Position numbers and translations under genes: made by a program. Under the pieces are notes generated by a model. It was not told where the DNA came from. It did no database searches and saw only the letters and a list, made by a program, of their open reading frames with translations. This document shows, piece by piece, positions 11,101 to 27,455 of a DNA stretch of 64,000 bases. The number at the start of each line of letters is the position of its first letter. Within the stretch, counting starts at the first letter, position 1. The stretch is from Diacronema lutheri (taxonomy: Eukaryota > Haptophyta > Pavlovophyceae > Pavlovales > Pavlovaceae): NCBI GenBank assembly GCA_019448385.1, contig JAGTXO010000016.1:372001-436000 (forward strand). The letters run 5' to 3'.

Positions 11101-14100
11101 TGGCGCAGGCGCCAAATCTAAAGGCGGCGCCGAGGCAAAATCCAAATGCGGCGCCGAGGCACCACGCGCGGCGGATGGCGCGGCGGAGGAGGGCGCGGGC
11201 GGCAACACGCCGCTTCGCAGCGCGAAGGATGCGTCGCGCAAGAGCAGCGCCGACGCGTCCACCCTCGCCAAGCTCGCCGAGCTCTCAAAGCTCGTCGACG
11301 CGATCTCCGAGCAGCTGGGCAAGGCGCGCGCCGAAGTTGAGGCCGCGCGAAAACCCATGCCCTACCCGCCGTCAGGCGCGGCCGGCGCGGCCGGCGCGGA
11401 AGGCAGCGGCGTTTCCGCGGATGAGGGCGAGGGTGGGGCCAAGCTGACTGCGCTCAAGCTTCTCACTGCCCTTGTGCACCGCCTTGCCCTCTCGCCGGCC
11501 TTGCACGTGGCGCGCGCGCGCCTCACGCCCGACGGTGCGCCCACGGCGGCCGAGGCGCGCGCGGCGGCGGCGGCGCTGCGCGCGGCGGCGGACGAGGCGG
11601 AGCGCGAGCGCCGCGCGCTGCGCCGCGAGCTCGCGCGCATGCCGCGCATGCCGCCCGCGCTCGCCGCGCTGGACGCGCCGGCTGAGGCGGCGGGCGCGAG
11701 CGCGGCGGACGCGGCGGACGCGGCGGACGCGGCGGACGCGGCGGACGCGGCGGAGGCGGCGGAGGCGGCGGACGACGCTTCGGACATGGACGCCGTGACG
11801 GTGGCCGCGGACGCCGCCGCGCGCGCGGCGCTTGACGACCCGTCGATGCAGGCGCGGCTGGTTGGGCAGGGGCGCGCGCTGCTCGCGCTGATACGCGGCG
11901 CGCGCGCGCAGCTCGCCACATCTCTGCCGCCCACGGCAGAACTCTTCGCATCGCCGCCACCAGCACCGGGCGAAGCGCCGGCGATCGCACGCTCGGCGGA
12001 CGGCGATGGGCTCGACGCGCACGAGCGCGACGAGCAGGTGGCGGGGGGCGCTCTCGTCGGTGCGGACACCGCCGCGCGCGCGCACGAGTACGTCGTCCGC
12101 ATTGACGAGCAGCACGCGCATGTCGTGTCGCGCGCGCGCGCACGCACCGCCGACGCGGACGCGGAGGCCGCGCTCGTCGGCGCCGAGCTCGAAGCGTTGG
12201 AGCGGACCTACGCGCTCTTGGCACGCGAGCAGTCCGCGGACGCCGGCGGCCGGGCAGCGCGCGCACGCGGCACGAACGCGACGACGGCGGCGGTGGCGAG
12301 GGCGAACAGCAGCAGAGCGTTGCGCGCGCGCGGCTTCGCGTGGAGCACGCCGCCGGTACGGCGGCCGCGGTAACGGCGGGCGCGGTAACGGCGGCCGCGG
12401 TAACGGCGGCGCTCGACGCGCCGCGCGAGCGCGCGCCCGCCGCCGCTCCTGCCGCCGCCGGCGCGCCGCTCGCGAGCGCAGGCCCACGCAGCACCCCGCC
12501 GCGCGCGCCCGCAGCAGCAGAGCGGCACATCGCGCCGGCGTTGGTCGATGACGAACCCCTCGCGGATGCGACCTTGCGCACTGCCGAGTGCGCGCCTGTC
12601 GCGTCCCTGTGCGCGGGCGTGGCCGCTGTGCCCGGCACCGACGCGCCGACGGGCGGCGCGCGAGGCGCGATTGGCGGTGGCTGCGGCGGCGGTGGCGAGG
12701 GCGGTGGCGGCGCCGGCGGCTATGGTGGCGGCAGCGGCGGTGGCGGTGGCGGCTGCGGTGGTAACGAGGGCGGTGGCGGTGGCGTCGGAGAGGGTGGCGA
12801 CGAGCGCGGTGACGAGAGCGGCTTCTCGTCGCCGTCCTCAGCCACCTTGGCTTCGGATTGCGCCCGCTCAGATCACGATGGCGGCGGTGGCGATCGCGAC
12901 GATAGCGACGATGGCGGCGGAAGCGATGGCGGCGGCAGCGCGGCGGGCGCGTGCGCCGATCCCGCGGCGGACGGCGCCGGCGCCACGCCGCCGCCGCGCG
13001 AGCCGCGCTGGCGCTCGGCGCACGCCGCGGCGGATATCGCGCACGACCGCGCGATGTACGCCGCCGAGATCAACGACGAGGATCGCTTCCAGACAGAGCT
13101 GCGCGCCGAGGTCGCGCGGCTCTCCGCTCGGATTGGCGAGTTGGCGCGCGGCGAGGCGGAGGCGCGCGAGGCGCTCGACCGGGCGCGCCGCCGCGCCAAG
13201 CGCGACGAGCGCTTCCTCGCCCTCGCGCTCGACCGGCACGGCGCGCTCGCCGGCATCGACGCCGAGGCGCGCGCCCGCGCCGAGCCGAGCGCGATGGCGA
13301 TGCGCGTGGCGCGGATCCGACTCGCGGGCGACGAGCTGCGCGCGCACATGCGCCGGCATGCGCGCATTTCGTCAAAGTGGAGGCTGCTCTGGTCGGCGAG
13401 GCGGAATGCGCAGATGCGCGCGGCGCGCGACGGCGGCGGAGGCGGCGGCGGCGGAGGCGGCGGCCCGCGCGCGCGCGCCGCCGCCGCCGCCGCCGCGGCC
13501 GCCGCCGCGACCGCCGCCGCGGGCACGGCAGCGGCGAACGCCGACGCGCGCGCCGACGCGCGCGCTGACGCGCGCGCTGGCGCGTGCGCGTACAGCGGCG
13601 GCGGGTTGGGGGGCGTCCCCACGCGCGCGGTTGTCGGCGCGCACGGCGGTGGCCCGGTCTACCGCATGAGCGCGCACGCGCTGCCAACGTGCGTCGCCTC
13701 GCCGTTTGCGACCTCGCCGCCGATGGGCGGCCGCGCGCATGCGATTGCGGCCGCGGCGGCGGCCGCGCGCTTTGAGCACGCGCACCGGCAGCAGCACAAG
13801 CCGCAGCAGCAGATCGCCACGCTGCCGAGCACGGAGCCCACGCGCGGCGCGGCCGGCGACCCCACTGTGCGCGCGCGCGCGCCGGCGACGGGCGTCGTCG
13901 CATCGGTCGGAGAGACGCGCGACCTCCTTGGCGGCGACCTCCTTGCCGTTACTCTTCCCGGCGACCTGCCGCCGGCCCTGCCCGTCGTGCCGCTGCGCGA
14001 GCCGCCGTCGCGCCCGGCGGCACACCAGGCCGCGCCGCCGCGCGGTCCAAGCCCGCCGGCGCAGCAACAGGCCTACGGCGGCGGCGGCGTTGCGTGGGCG

Positions 14101-16571
14101 TGCGACACGGTCGCGGTCGTTCGGCGACTGGCGTCGGAAGGGACCGCCCCGCCGCACGCCGCCGTCGCGCCCTCGCCCCCGCCGCATGCGCCACCCGAAT
14201 GGCTTACGCCGCGCGCGGCAGCGTGCGCGGTGGCCGCGGCAGCTGCTGCGCCGCAGCCGCTGCACGTGCACGCGCAGCCGCAGCCGCTGCCGCCGCGTCC
14301 GCCGCACCCTTCGCCGCAGCAGCCGCCGCCCGCGTTGGCGAACGCCGGCCGCTCGCATATCCCACCGCCACCGGACCACTCGCACATCCCACCGCCACCG
14401 AACCTACCCGAGCGGCCGCCAGCGCGCGCGCCGCACGCCGCGCCGCGCGCGCCAGCGCCCGCGCCCGCGCCCGCGCCTGAGCTTGGGCCCGCTGGCAGCC
14501 GCGTGCGTCGCGCGCTCGGCGTCGAAGGCTTTGGCGGCGGTGGCAGTGGCGGTGGCGGAGGCGGTGGCGGAGGCGGTGGCGGAGGCGGAGGCGGAGGCGC
14601 GGACGGGTGCGCCCCATACGACGCTGACGGCGGCGACGCGAGCGCCGCCGCCGCCGCGCCGCACGCGCGCGCGCGGCGCGCCGGCGGCGCGTGGCGGCTG
14701 CGCGGTGGCATTGGTCTGCCCGCCGCGAACGTTGCCGGGCCGCCCTCCGCGCTCCGCACCGCGCGGCGGCCGCCGGAGGCGGCGGGGCTCGGGCCACACA
14801 GCGGCGCGTCGCTCGGCGCGGGGCGCGACGCGGCCGCGCGCGCCGAGCACGCCAGGCTGGTCGCGTGGTCCGAGGCGCACGGCCATCCTCAGCCGATCGG
14901 TGCGGCGCGGCGCGGCGCGTCGCCGCTGCGCGCGGGCGCACCGCCGGCCGTGCTGACGTCGTGCGAGGCGCTGGCCGCCGCCGCCGCCGCTGGCGCGGGC
15001 ATGCCGGCGTCTGTCGGTTCAACTGGCATCGCGCCGCCCGCGCGCGTCCGGCTGCTCGACCTCGAGACGCTCGCGGCGCGCGCGGCCGCGCGCCGCGACG
15101 ACGCAAGCATGATCGCACTGCGCGCGGCGGCGGCGGCCGAGCTCGCGCTGCTCACACACATCGCGGCGGCGCGCGCGGCGCGCAGCGCGGCGGCTGCCCC
15201 CGTGGCGGCGGGCGGTAGCAACGCCGACCGCGGCGGCACTGGCGGCGGCGGAGGTGGCGCGTCGGAGCGGCGGCCCGCGCCGCCACCCGGCGCGCGCGTG
15301 CGCGCGTCCGCCGCGCCGTTGGCGCCACGCCCCGCGCGCGCGGGCGCGGCCGCGCCGGTGCTCGGGCGCGAGCCCACGCCGAGGGCACAGCTGCCATTGC
15401 TGAGCTCGCCGCCATCGCCGCGCGACACGTGGCCCAAAGCGCCGCCCGCCGCGCCCGCCGCGCCCGCCGCGTTCGCCGCGCCCGCCGCGCCCGCCGCGCC
15501 CGCCGCGCCCGCCGCGCGCGCGGTACCCTCGGTGGTGGTGCGCGCGCCGACGCACGACGCGACGGCGCTGCGCGCGGCCATCTCGGCCGATGCCAACGCC
15601 GACAACGCCGCCGCCGCCGCTGCCGCCGCCGGCGACGCCGGCGGCACCGCGGCGGCCTTCGACTCTGCGCAGCACGCGTCGTCGTCCGTCGCAGAGTCGG
15701 CGTTGCCGCCGCACCGCGCGCCCGCCGTGGTCCGGACGGCCGCGATGGACGACCCACCGGACTCTGTCGCGCGGCGCGGCGCGGCAGTCCACGCGGCGGG
15801 CGCGTTGCCAACCACCGAGCATCAGGCCGAGCGCGCCGCGCAGGACGAGGTCAGTCTGGCGAGCGGTCGGGCCCTGCCCGACGGCGACGGCGCAGAGGCG
15901 CGCGCGCGCGCAGGCGGAGCGGTGGCGGCGGCGGTGGTGGTGGCGGCTGCGGCACGACTCGTGCCGCGTGACCACGCCGCGCCGGCGCTTGCCCTCAGCC
16001 CAGCCACCGCTTCGGGCTCAGTGTCAACGCCGTCGGGCACGAGTGCGCGTGCTTCGCCGAGTGGCGCGTGGACGACGGGGCGCGACGCGCGCGCCTCGCC
16101 GCTCGGCGCGGCGCGCGCGCAGGGCGCGCGGCGGCGCAACTCTCTGCAGCACTTTGAGCTCGCAGAGATCGCCGTGCCGCGCAACCTTTCGCCCGCGTCG
16201 TCGTCCGCCCGCTCGTCACGCCGCAGCTCCGGTGCGCGCGCCGCGCCGCGCGCGCCCGCCTGCACGCGCGCGCACGCGCGCTACGCGAGGCGACCGGCTA
16301 ACTGCGCGCGCGCGCCGCTCTTTGTGCGCCAGGCTCGGAGTCTGCGGCGGCGGTGTCGCAGTCGCGCTCCGAGCCGCCGTCCGCCGTCCGTTCGCCGGTC
16401 CGCCAGTCCGAGCGCGCGCTGGAGCGCGATACGTACCCGGCGCCGACGGTGGCTGCGGATGTGGCCGTCGTGGCCGCGAGGCGCGAGGCGCGCAGCGAGG
16501 CGCCGCCGCCGTCGCCGCCGGTCGTGGCGGGCGTCGAGCGCAGCGGTGGCCGCGGTGGCGAAGGCGACGGC

Positions 16572-16605
<34 letters not shown>

Positions 16606-17249
16606 CGCATGCTGGCGCGCGCTCGCCGCCCGTCGCGCGCTCGGGCGAGCACGGCCTCGAGCTACCCACGCCCACGCAGCGCTCGGTGAACGACGCGTTC
16701 CGGCAGATGCGTGGCTCGCCCGCCCACTCCGACCACTCGCCCGCACGTCCGCGCGGCACCGACGTCGCCGCCACAGGCGCCGGCGCTCGCGGCGCGCGGC
16801 GCGCGGCGCGCGGCTGGGCCGCGTCCGGCGCGCTCACGCACCGGACAGCCGCGCCGGACAAATCACTCTCCCCGCTGGGCGACGTGGAAGGGCGAGGCGC
16901 CCCGCCCCGCGGGACGCGCGTGGCTTCGGGCGCGCGCGCGAGCGACGCGCCGCCGGCGCGTGCCGGCGGCAGCGATGGCGGCAGCGATGGCGGCGGCGCG
17001 AGCCGCTGCGGTGGGAACGATGGCGGACCCGTGCCGTGCGGCGAGCAGCTGCTGACGCCATGCCACGCCAACGCCGCGTGCGCGTCCAGCGGCGCATCGG
17101 CCGCCGCGTCGCCGCTGCGCGCGGGTGGCGTTGGCATTGATGCGCTCACTCTCGCGGCCGCCGCGCTGTCCCTCGACGTCCTTGCCGAGCAGGCCGCGCT
17201 CTCGCCCTTCGTCGCACATCGCCACCGCGCAGGCGGTGGCGGCGGCGGT

Positions 17250-17282
<33 letters not shown>

Positions 17283-17618
17283 GGCGGCAGCGGCGGCGGG
17301 CGCTGGCGCTCGTCGTCTGTGACGGCGTCGCCCTCGCCCACGCGGCTGCGCGCGCTCGGCGTCGGCGCTGGCGGCTCTCGCGCGAGCGCAGGCGCACAGC
17401 TCGGCCGCTCGCCACACCGTCGCCGCGCCGAGCGGCAGCTGAATGCGCTGCTCGAGCGCGACGCGCTCGTTGGGCTGACGAAGGGCTTCCGTCAGCACGA
17501 CGCGCGCGCGCTCGTCGTGCCCGACCTGTCGCCGCGCGGCTCGCCCGGCGAGTGCTCGCCGATGCCGATCCGCGAGGGGTCGGCCGCGGCGGAGGCCGAG
17601 GGCTCGCCGCGCGTGTAG
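8196..17618 (+). CDS. Giant low-complexity/coiled-coil protein, function unknown (about 3,020 aa)
   Basis: Proposed exons: 8196-9191, 9359-12231, 12318-16231 and 16333-17618 (3,023 codons with stop). Introns 1 and 3 are well supported: VK|GTGCGTGAC to GATGCAG|GTG restores LLRVKVALVKRVQAS, and G|GTGCGC to CCAG|GC restores RRSSGSESAAAVSQ. Intron 2 is less sure. The frame must shift between about 12190 and 12340, and 12232-12317 is the best phase-compatible choice, with a weak GTCCGC donor. The N-terminal part has acidic and helical segments (SLEAIARRLESITKKRRVHM). The middle has long Glu/Ala/Arg coiled coils interrupted by Gly and (Ala-Ala-Asp)n repeats. The C-terminal 1,300 residues are Ser/Pro/Gly-rich and end after a basic helix (RRRAERQLNALLERDALVGL). 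No enzymatic domain is recognised; a scaffold role is possible. Two adjacent genes are an alternative. Confidence 0.5.
10735..10930. repeat. Gly-encoding (GGCGGA/GGCGGG)n repeat
   Basis: Imperfect hexanucleotide array inside exon 2 of the giant gene, read as a Gly-rich run of about 60 residues with occasional Glu-Arg. The other + frame reads it as Glu/Ala repeats, which creates a false open frame. Confidence 0.85.
11700..11772. repeat. (GCGGAC)n repeat encoding Ala-Ala-Asp
   Basis: Tandem GCGGACGCG units in the giant gene, giving AADAADAADAADAADAAEAA. The reading frame stays intact through the array. Confidence 0.85.
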
Positions 17619-17689
17619 TCACGCGTGTAGGAGTGAATGGTGGTAAACACCAAGGGGATCTACACATATGATCATACTCTTGGTCCTCA

Positions 17690-19386
17690 TCACACGTCAC
17701 GAGGGCCAATGAAGTACGCAGCCGCCTGACTGCGGCTGAGCAGTTTGGCGACCACGACCTCGGGCACAGGCGCGGCGGCCTTGGTGCCCGGCGGCGGCTT
17801 GAGCGCCAGCACAACTGAGCGCGCGCGCGGCAATACCGGCGCCGCCGCCTCACGCCATGCGGCCATGGGTCCGGAGCGCGTCGGCCGCGGAGAAACGTCG
17901 TCGCTGCCATTGTCGCTTTCATCGGCACGGGCGTGATTGCCAGCCGCGCGCGTCTGATTGCCAACGCGCGCATCGTCCGCGTCGAAGTGCGCCGCGCCGC
18001 CCAACTCCGCCTCCGCGCCACCGTCGCCGTCGTCGTCGCCGTCGCCATCGTTAGGCGTGCTGTCTGCCCCCGCGGGCACGAGGGCCCGCGCGTGCTCGCA
18101 CGCCCAGGCCCACGCGTGCGCGTTGAGCGCGCGCGCGCTCGCGGCCGGCCCTGCGGTCTTGAGCCACCACTCGCCGAAAGGGCCGTTGGGCTGAAGCACG
18201 TGGAACTCGTAATCAACCGCGCCGGCCGCGCCGGCCGCGCCGGCCGCGCCGGCCGCGCCGGCCGCGCCTGCCGCGCCGCCCACGGGCCGGACGGGCGCGC
18301 GCTCAAAGCTGCGCACGTCGTCGTGCACGATCACGCGCGGCGGCGCGTGAAAGGTGCCGCCCGCCTCCGCGCGCCACGCCGCCGCGAGCCACTCGCCGTC
18401 CGCCTGCGCCGATGTGAGCGGCGCCCACGCGGCGATGATGGCGTCAGTCTCCGCCGCCTCGCGCTGCGTGCCCCACGTGCCGTTGACAAAGGCGCGAACG
18501 AGATGGCCAACCTGCTCGCGGCGGTCGACGGTGGGCTGGACGAGCGGCGCCATGCCCGTGTACCCCTGCCAGCGCGTCGAGCGCGCGACCGCGTCCGGAT
18601 CGACGCACGAAAAATGCGTCACGCCGGACAGCAGGGCAAACGCGAGCCTGCGGGCCGCGCCGGAGAGCGGCCGCGCCCGCGGCGCGGCGCGCGGGCGCGG
18701 CGCGAGGCGCGAGATCAGCGTAGACATGAGCTCAGCGCAGCGGCGCGGACGAGCGAGCGAGGCACGCGCATGCGCATACGCGCGCGGCTCGCGCGCGCGC
18801 CCGCGCGCGCGCGCGCGCACCGTTGCGCCCGCTCGGCCCCGTCCGGGAAGCGGTCGGTTGCGCCGCGCGCCTCGCGCACGTAGTCGAGGATGGCGGCGAG
18901 CTGGAGCGAGCCATCGCGCGAATGGAGGTTGGCGCCGCCGAGGATCGAGAAGAAGCGGTACGGCAGCTGCAGGCTCTCGCGGAATGCGCCGCCGAAGAAG
19001 ACGAGCGCGTGCACGTGCTCTGACCAGCGGTCGGCCGCGCGCCTCGCCGTCATCGAGCCGGCCGAGTGGCCGAAGAGGGTGAGGCGGTGGCGAGCGGGAT
19101 CAAAGCGCGCGCGAATCGCCGCGTCCACCAGCTCGTCCTGCTCGATGCTCCGCCGCTCCACGCAGCGCGCGCCGCACGCGCTTGCCGCGCTCCACTCGCG
19201 CAGCGTCTGCGCGTCGTCGAAGAGTGGCAGGTAGAGCGCGTCGGCGCCGAGGCCGGCGGCGTCGACGGTGCCCGAATATGCGGCGGCCGCGCACGCCCAG
19301 CCCGGGAAGACCACGAGCAGGTCGGCGCGCTCCGCCGACGGGGTTCCGGTCGTCCCCAACACCGACATGAGGACGACGCCCGCCAT
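17690..19386 (-). CDS. Alpha/beta-hydrolase fold protein (about 507 aa, two exons)
   Basis: Exons 19386-18821 and 18647-17690, 508 codons in total. The donor GTGCGC and acceptor CCGCAG join GAERAQR to [12 protein letters not shown]. The nucleophile elbow is [16 protein letters not shown] (G-H-S-A-G, Ser about residue 101), preceded by a beta-strand [11 protein letters not shown] and followed by [12 protein letters not shown]. This is the canonical core of serine alpha/beta-hydrolases. The second exon supplies a probable His-bearing half ([13 protein letters not shown]) plus low-complexity insertions, including (Gly-Ala-Ala)n from a GC-only repeat at 18221-18275. The substrate is unknown; lipase, esterase or thioesterase are all possible. 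It starts 36 bp from gyrB, divergently. Confidence 0.6.
18221..18275. repeat. (GCCGGCCGC)n repeat in hydrolase exon 2
   Basis: Nine-base units made only of G and C, read on the - strand as Gly-Ala-Ala repeats (GGAAGAAGAAGAAGA). A likely length polymorphism within coding sequence. Confidence 0.85.
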
Positions 19387-19422
19387 GCTTCAACTCTCTC
19401 GCGCACTTTTCGCCCATCGAAG
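19387..19422. promoter_or_regulatory. 36-bp spacer between divergent start codons (hydrolase / gyrB)
   Basis: The two ATGs lie 36 bp apart, so both 5' leaders and the core promoters must overlap the opposite gene or be extremely short. The spacer is pyrimidine-rich on the + strand (CTTCAACTCTCTCGCGCAC) and has no TATA box. Confidence 0.45.
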
Positions 19423-24907
<5,485 letters not shown>

Positions 24908-25190
24908 GGCGCCTGTGCGCGGGGGCCCAGCACCTCGCCCCCCCCCCCCCCGCCCAGAGGGCAGAACAACCCGGCCGCACGGCGGGGGCCGGGGGCCCAC
25001 AGCCGGTGAAGTTGGCAGCTGCGGCAGACGTGAGCCCGTTTGCACGACGCTGGCGGCCTATGCGTCGGCGGATCGGAGCTCACCCGCTCGCGGCCGCGCG
25101 TCTCAGCACGGGCGCGAGCGAACGGCGAGGGACTGCGCAGCCGGACGAGCGCGCGATGCGCGCGCGCGCGACCCGCAGCAATCTCGGGGC

Positions 25191-25480
25191 TCACGGCCCG
25201 CGTAGCTCGAGGGCATTCTTGTAGATGTTGCGCGCGGCGTTGAAGTCGCGATCAAAGATGGTCCGGCATCACGCGCGGCGCACGAGCGTCTTGACGACGC
25301 AGTTGGTCATCGGGCATGACGAGTCTTGCTTGCGCGCGCGCACCTGCCTACGCGTCTCCGTGGAGGAGTCGCAGCAGCTCTTGCCGTAGCTCTCGTCGAT
25401 GAAGCCAATCGTGTAGCCGCGCGCGCGACAGCGGCGGGGCGCAAAGTGCACTCGCATTTGGGCCTGAGCGCGGCGGCCGC
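25191..25480 (-). pseudogene. Remnant of a Fanzor/TnpB-family RNA-guided nuclease gene (C-terminus)
   Basis: Reading leftward on the - strand, the frame encodes TIGFIDESYGKSCC, then CPMTNC, then an in-frame TGA at 25271-25269. In the same frame it continues CRTIF DRDFNAARNIYKNALELR to a final stop at 25193-25191. The order 'DE.y.SK.C' zinc-ribbon half, Cys pair, then DRD.NAARN is the C-terminal signature of TnpB and its eukaryotic relatives (Fanzor): RuvC-III Asp in DRD plus a zinc ribbon. The internal TGA and loss of some expected Cys indicate decay. Upstream sequence stays open to about 25760 but shows no recognisable RuvC-I/II, so the left boundary is arbitrary. Probably a mobile-element relic; not expected to be functional. 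Confidence 0.6.
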
Positions 25481-25781
25481 CGCGGCGGCCGCGCGGCGGG
25501 TGCTCATCTCGCACGTTGGCACGATGGCCGCGCGAGGCCATGCGCAGCTCATCCTCGCGCGCCTGCGATTCATCGCTCCGCTCGCCGCGCAGCGCGCGTC
25601 CAGTCGCGCGCCCGCGCGCAGTGTCTTCTCCATGCGCTCGCTTGAGGTGGCGCTCATGGCGCAGGGGGCCGGCGGGCGCTGTTTTGGTGGTGCGGTGGCG
25701 GCGTAAGGGGGTTTCGGCTCTCGTGCGGCTTTCAGGCGATGGCGCGACACGTGATACCATGCCGTCCTCACGATCTCAGAC

Positions 25782-26088
25782 TGCACGTTCCAAAGTACTA
25801 ACGACGCTTACAGGCGGGTCAGAAGGGGGGGGGGGGGGGGGGGGGGGCGTGCACGGGGCCAAGGCTGGACAAACGGATCGAGCGAAAGAGAGCACGCAAC
25901 AACGGGCCGAAATCAGGGCGTCGACCCTGTGCACGCCGGCAGCGGGGACGGCCGGGACGGCAAGGACGCGGCTGGACGCGGCATGGGCGGACACGTTTCA
26001 ATATAATAGCGCTTTTAGTATTTAATATACTATACTGCACGTTCCAAAATATATACTAACGACGCTTCCGACGGGTCAGGAAGTGCGG
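25782..26088. repeat. Direct repeat pair flanking a dispersed-repeat copy
   Basis: CTGCACGTTCCAAA...CTAACGACGCTT...GGGTCAG occurs at 25782-25826 and again, slightly diverged, at 26036-26088. The interval contains repeat copy A (25808-25995) and an AT-rich patch with TTTAGTATTTAATATACTAT. This looks like a partial tandem duplication or the edges of a small inserted element. Confidence 0.6.
25808..25995. repeat. Dispersed repeat, copy A
   Basis: Closely resembles 29961-30140. The last 85 bases or so (from CAGGGCGTCGACCC through GGCATGGGCGGACACG) are almost identical, while the first half is more diverged. Copy A carries a long G run after GGGTCAGAAG that copy B lacks. Confidence 0.8.
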
Positions 26089-26516
26089 GGTCAGGAAGTG
26101 CGCAGCGAGGCGCCAGGCGAAGCAGGCCCAAAGGCCCACACGCGCCTAGCCACCGCGCGCCGCCGCCCGCGCGCCGCCGCACCGGTGGCCGCCGTCAACC
26201 ACACCACCGGCCGACCCGCACGCGCACGCCGAGGCCCGAAGATCGTCGACGACGACCGCCACCCCCGAGCCGCCGCCTGCCACGTCGCCAAGCCGCCCGC
26301 CGCCGCTGCAGAGCGCGACGCCCGCCGCCAGCGAGCCGCCGCCCTCCCCGCCGCGTCGCAGCCCCCTGCCACCGCCGCGAAGCGCACCGCCACCCGCCGC
26401 CAGCGTGGCAAGCGCCGGCGGGGAGGGCGGCATATTATTGGTCTCCCTTTCTATTCCATCTCAATATTTCGATTGGCAAGCACTCACGACGCTTTGCTGC
26501 CAAGGGGATAATTATT

Positions 26517-27254
26517 ATGAGCAACGAGGCTGCGCAGCCGTCGGTTCGGGAGCATGTGTCACTCTTTGAGCACATGAGGGACGAGGCTGCGCGGCCGCCG
26601 CTGCTTGCGGCGCCCACGCTGCTCGTGCGCACGCCGCGCATTCGCGAGGGCGGCGAGATTGTCGACAGCGTGCTGCAGCGCGTGCGTGCAACCCGGATCG
26701 ACCTTGACGCCGAGAGCGAGCGCATCGCGCACGACCTGGTGGACGAGCCGTCCTACATCGCCAACAGTCACACCGAGATCAACGGCATGGCCTCGGAGGA
26801 GCGCTGCAGCCTGCTCCGCGCCTTCGCCACCAACACGACCATCCGCACGCTCGAGCTCGCCAATGCGGGCCTCGATTGCGCAGCGGCCACCGTGCTCGCG
26901 CAGCTGCTCACGGCCGGGCCGGGGGCCAACTTAACGCTGACCGCGCTCAATGTGGAGAACAACCGCATCGGCACCAACGGCATCATCGCGCTCGCGCACA
27001 TGCTCCCGCACAACCGCACGTTGCGCGAGCTCAAAATTTACGAGCAACGGCTGGCGATCTCGTCGGCCGCCGAGCGGCTGTTCGCCGAGCAGCTCGAGCG
27101 CAATACGACGCTGCTCAACGTGACGCTGCGCTGCCGTCAGCTGCACGTGCGCATGCAGATTGAGAATTGGCTGATGCGCAATGGCGAGCTCCGCCGGCAG
27201 AGAAGGTTGACGGACGCGGAGCGCGACCACCGGCCCGCGGAACGCGCGCAGTAA
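26517..27254 (+). CDS. Tropomodulin-like leucine-rich-repeat protein (245 aa)
   Basis: Single exon starting at ATG 26517. Residues about 85-205 form LRR units of the tropomodulin/RNase-inhibitor type: TTIRTLELANAGLDCAAATV, then LTALNVENNRIGTNGIIALA, then TLRELKIYEQRL. The last repeat is followed by the tropomodulin-like 'LERNTTLLNVTL' strand and a C-terminal basic helix (QIENWLMRNGELRRQRRL), the position of the actin-pointed-end helix in tropomodulins. In animals this family caps actin filaments. Here an actin role is inference; related LRR proteins exist in many protists. The N-terminal 80 residues contain no recognisable tropomyosin-binding motif. Confidence 0.65.
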   Translation: MSNEAAQPSVREHVSLFEHMRDEAARPPLLAAPTLLVRTPRIREGGEIVDSVLQRVRATRIDLDAESERIAHDLVDEPSYIANSHTEINGMASEERCSLLRAFATNTTIRTLELANAGLDCAAATVLAQLLTAGPGANLTLTALNVENNRIGTNGIIALAHMLPHNRTLRELKIYEQRLAISSAAERLFAEQLERNTTLLNVTLRCRQLHVRMQIENWLMRNGELRRQRRLTDAERDHRPAERAQ

Positions 27255-27455
27255 CCGTCTGACCGCACGCGCGCGCGCACCGGGCACGGTGGAGCACACC
27301 GCGCTGTCGGCTGTCGCCGGGCGCGCCGTTCGGTGCGTGCGCGTGCTGTCTGCCATATGTGCTGTGACTCGCCCCAAAGCTTTTAGTTTTTGCCTTTTGA
27401 GGTTTGTGGCGTCTGGGGGTGGACGTGTTCGCGCGGCGACCCGCCGGCCGCCGAC

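Larger units (their letters stand above)
24908..26516. other. Intergenic region without an intact gene
   Basis: 1.6 kb between gyrB and the tropomodulin-like gene. It holds short C and G homopolymers, a decayed Fanzor/TnpB-like reading frame (25191-25480), one copy of a dispersed repeat (25808-25995), a direct repeat (25782-25826 and 26036-26088), an unusually AT-rich patch (about 25995-26060) and a Pro/Ala-codon-like GC stretch (26146-26420). I see no supported gene in the rest. Confidence 0.6.

Noticed and set aside
11523-12638. Long antisense open frames opposite the giant gene, and similar shadows elsewhere
   Set aside because: At this GC content stop codons are rare in every frame. These frames are Arg/Ala/Pro-rich, lack conserved motifs and mirror sense coding sequence.
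25269-25271. In-frame TGA in the Fanzor-like frame as selenocysteine
   Set aside because: Nuclease zinc ribbons are not known selenoproteins, no SECIS-like structure was recognised nearby, and other ribbon Cys are also degraded. Decay is simpler.
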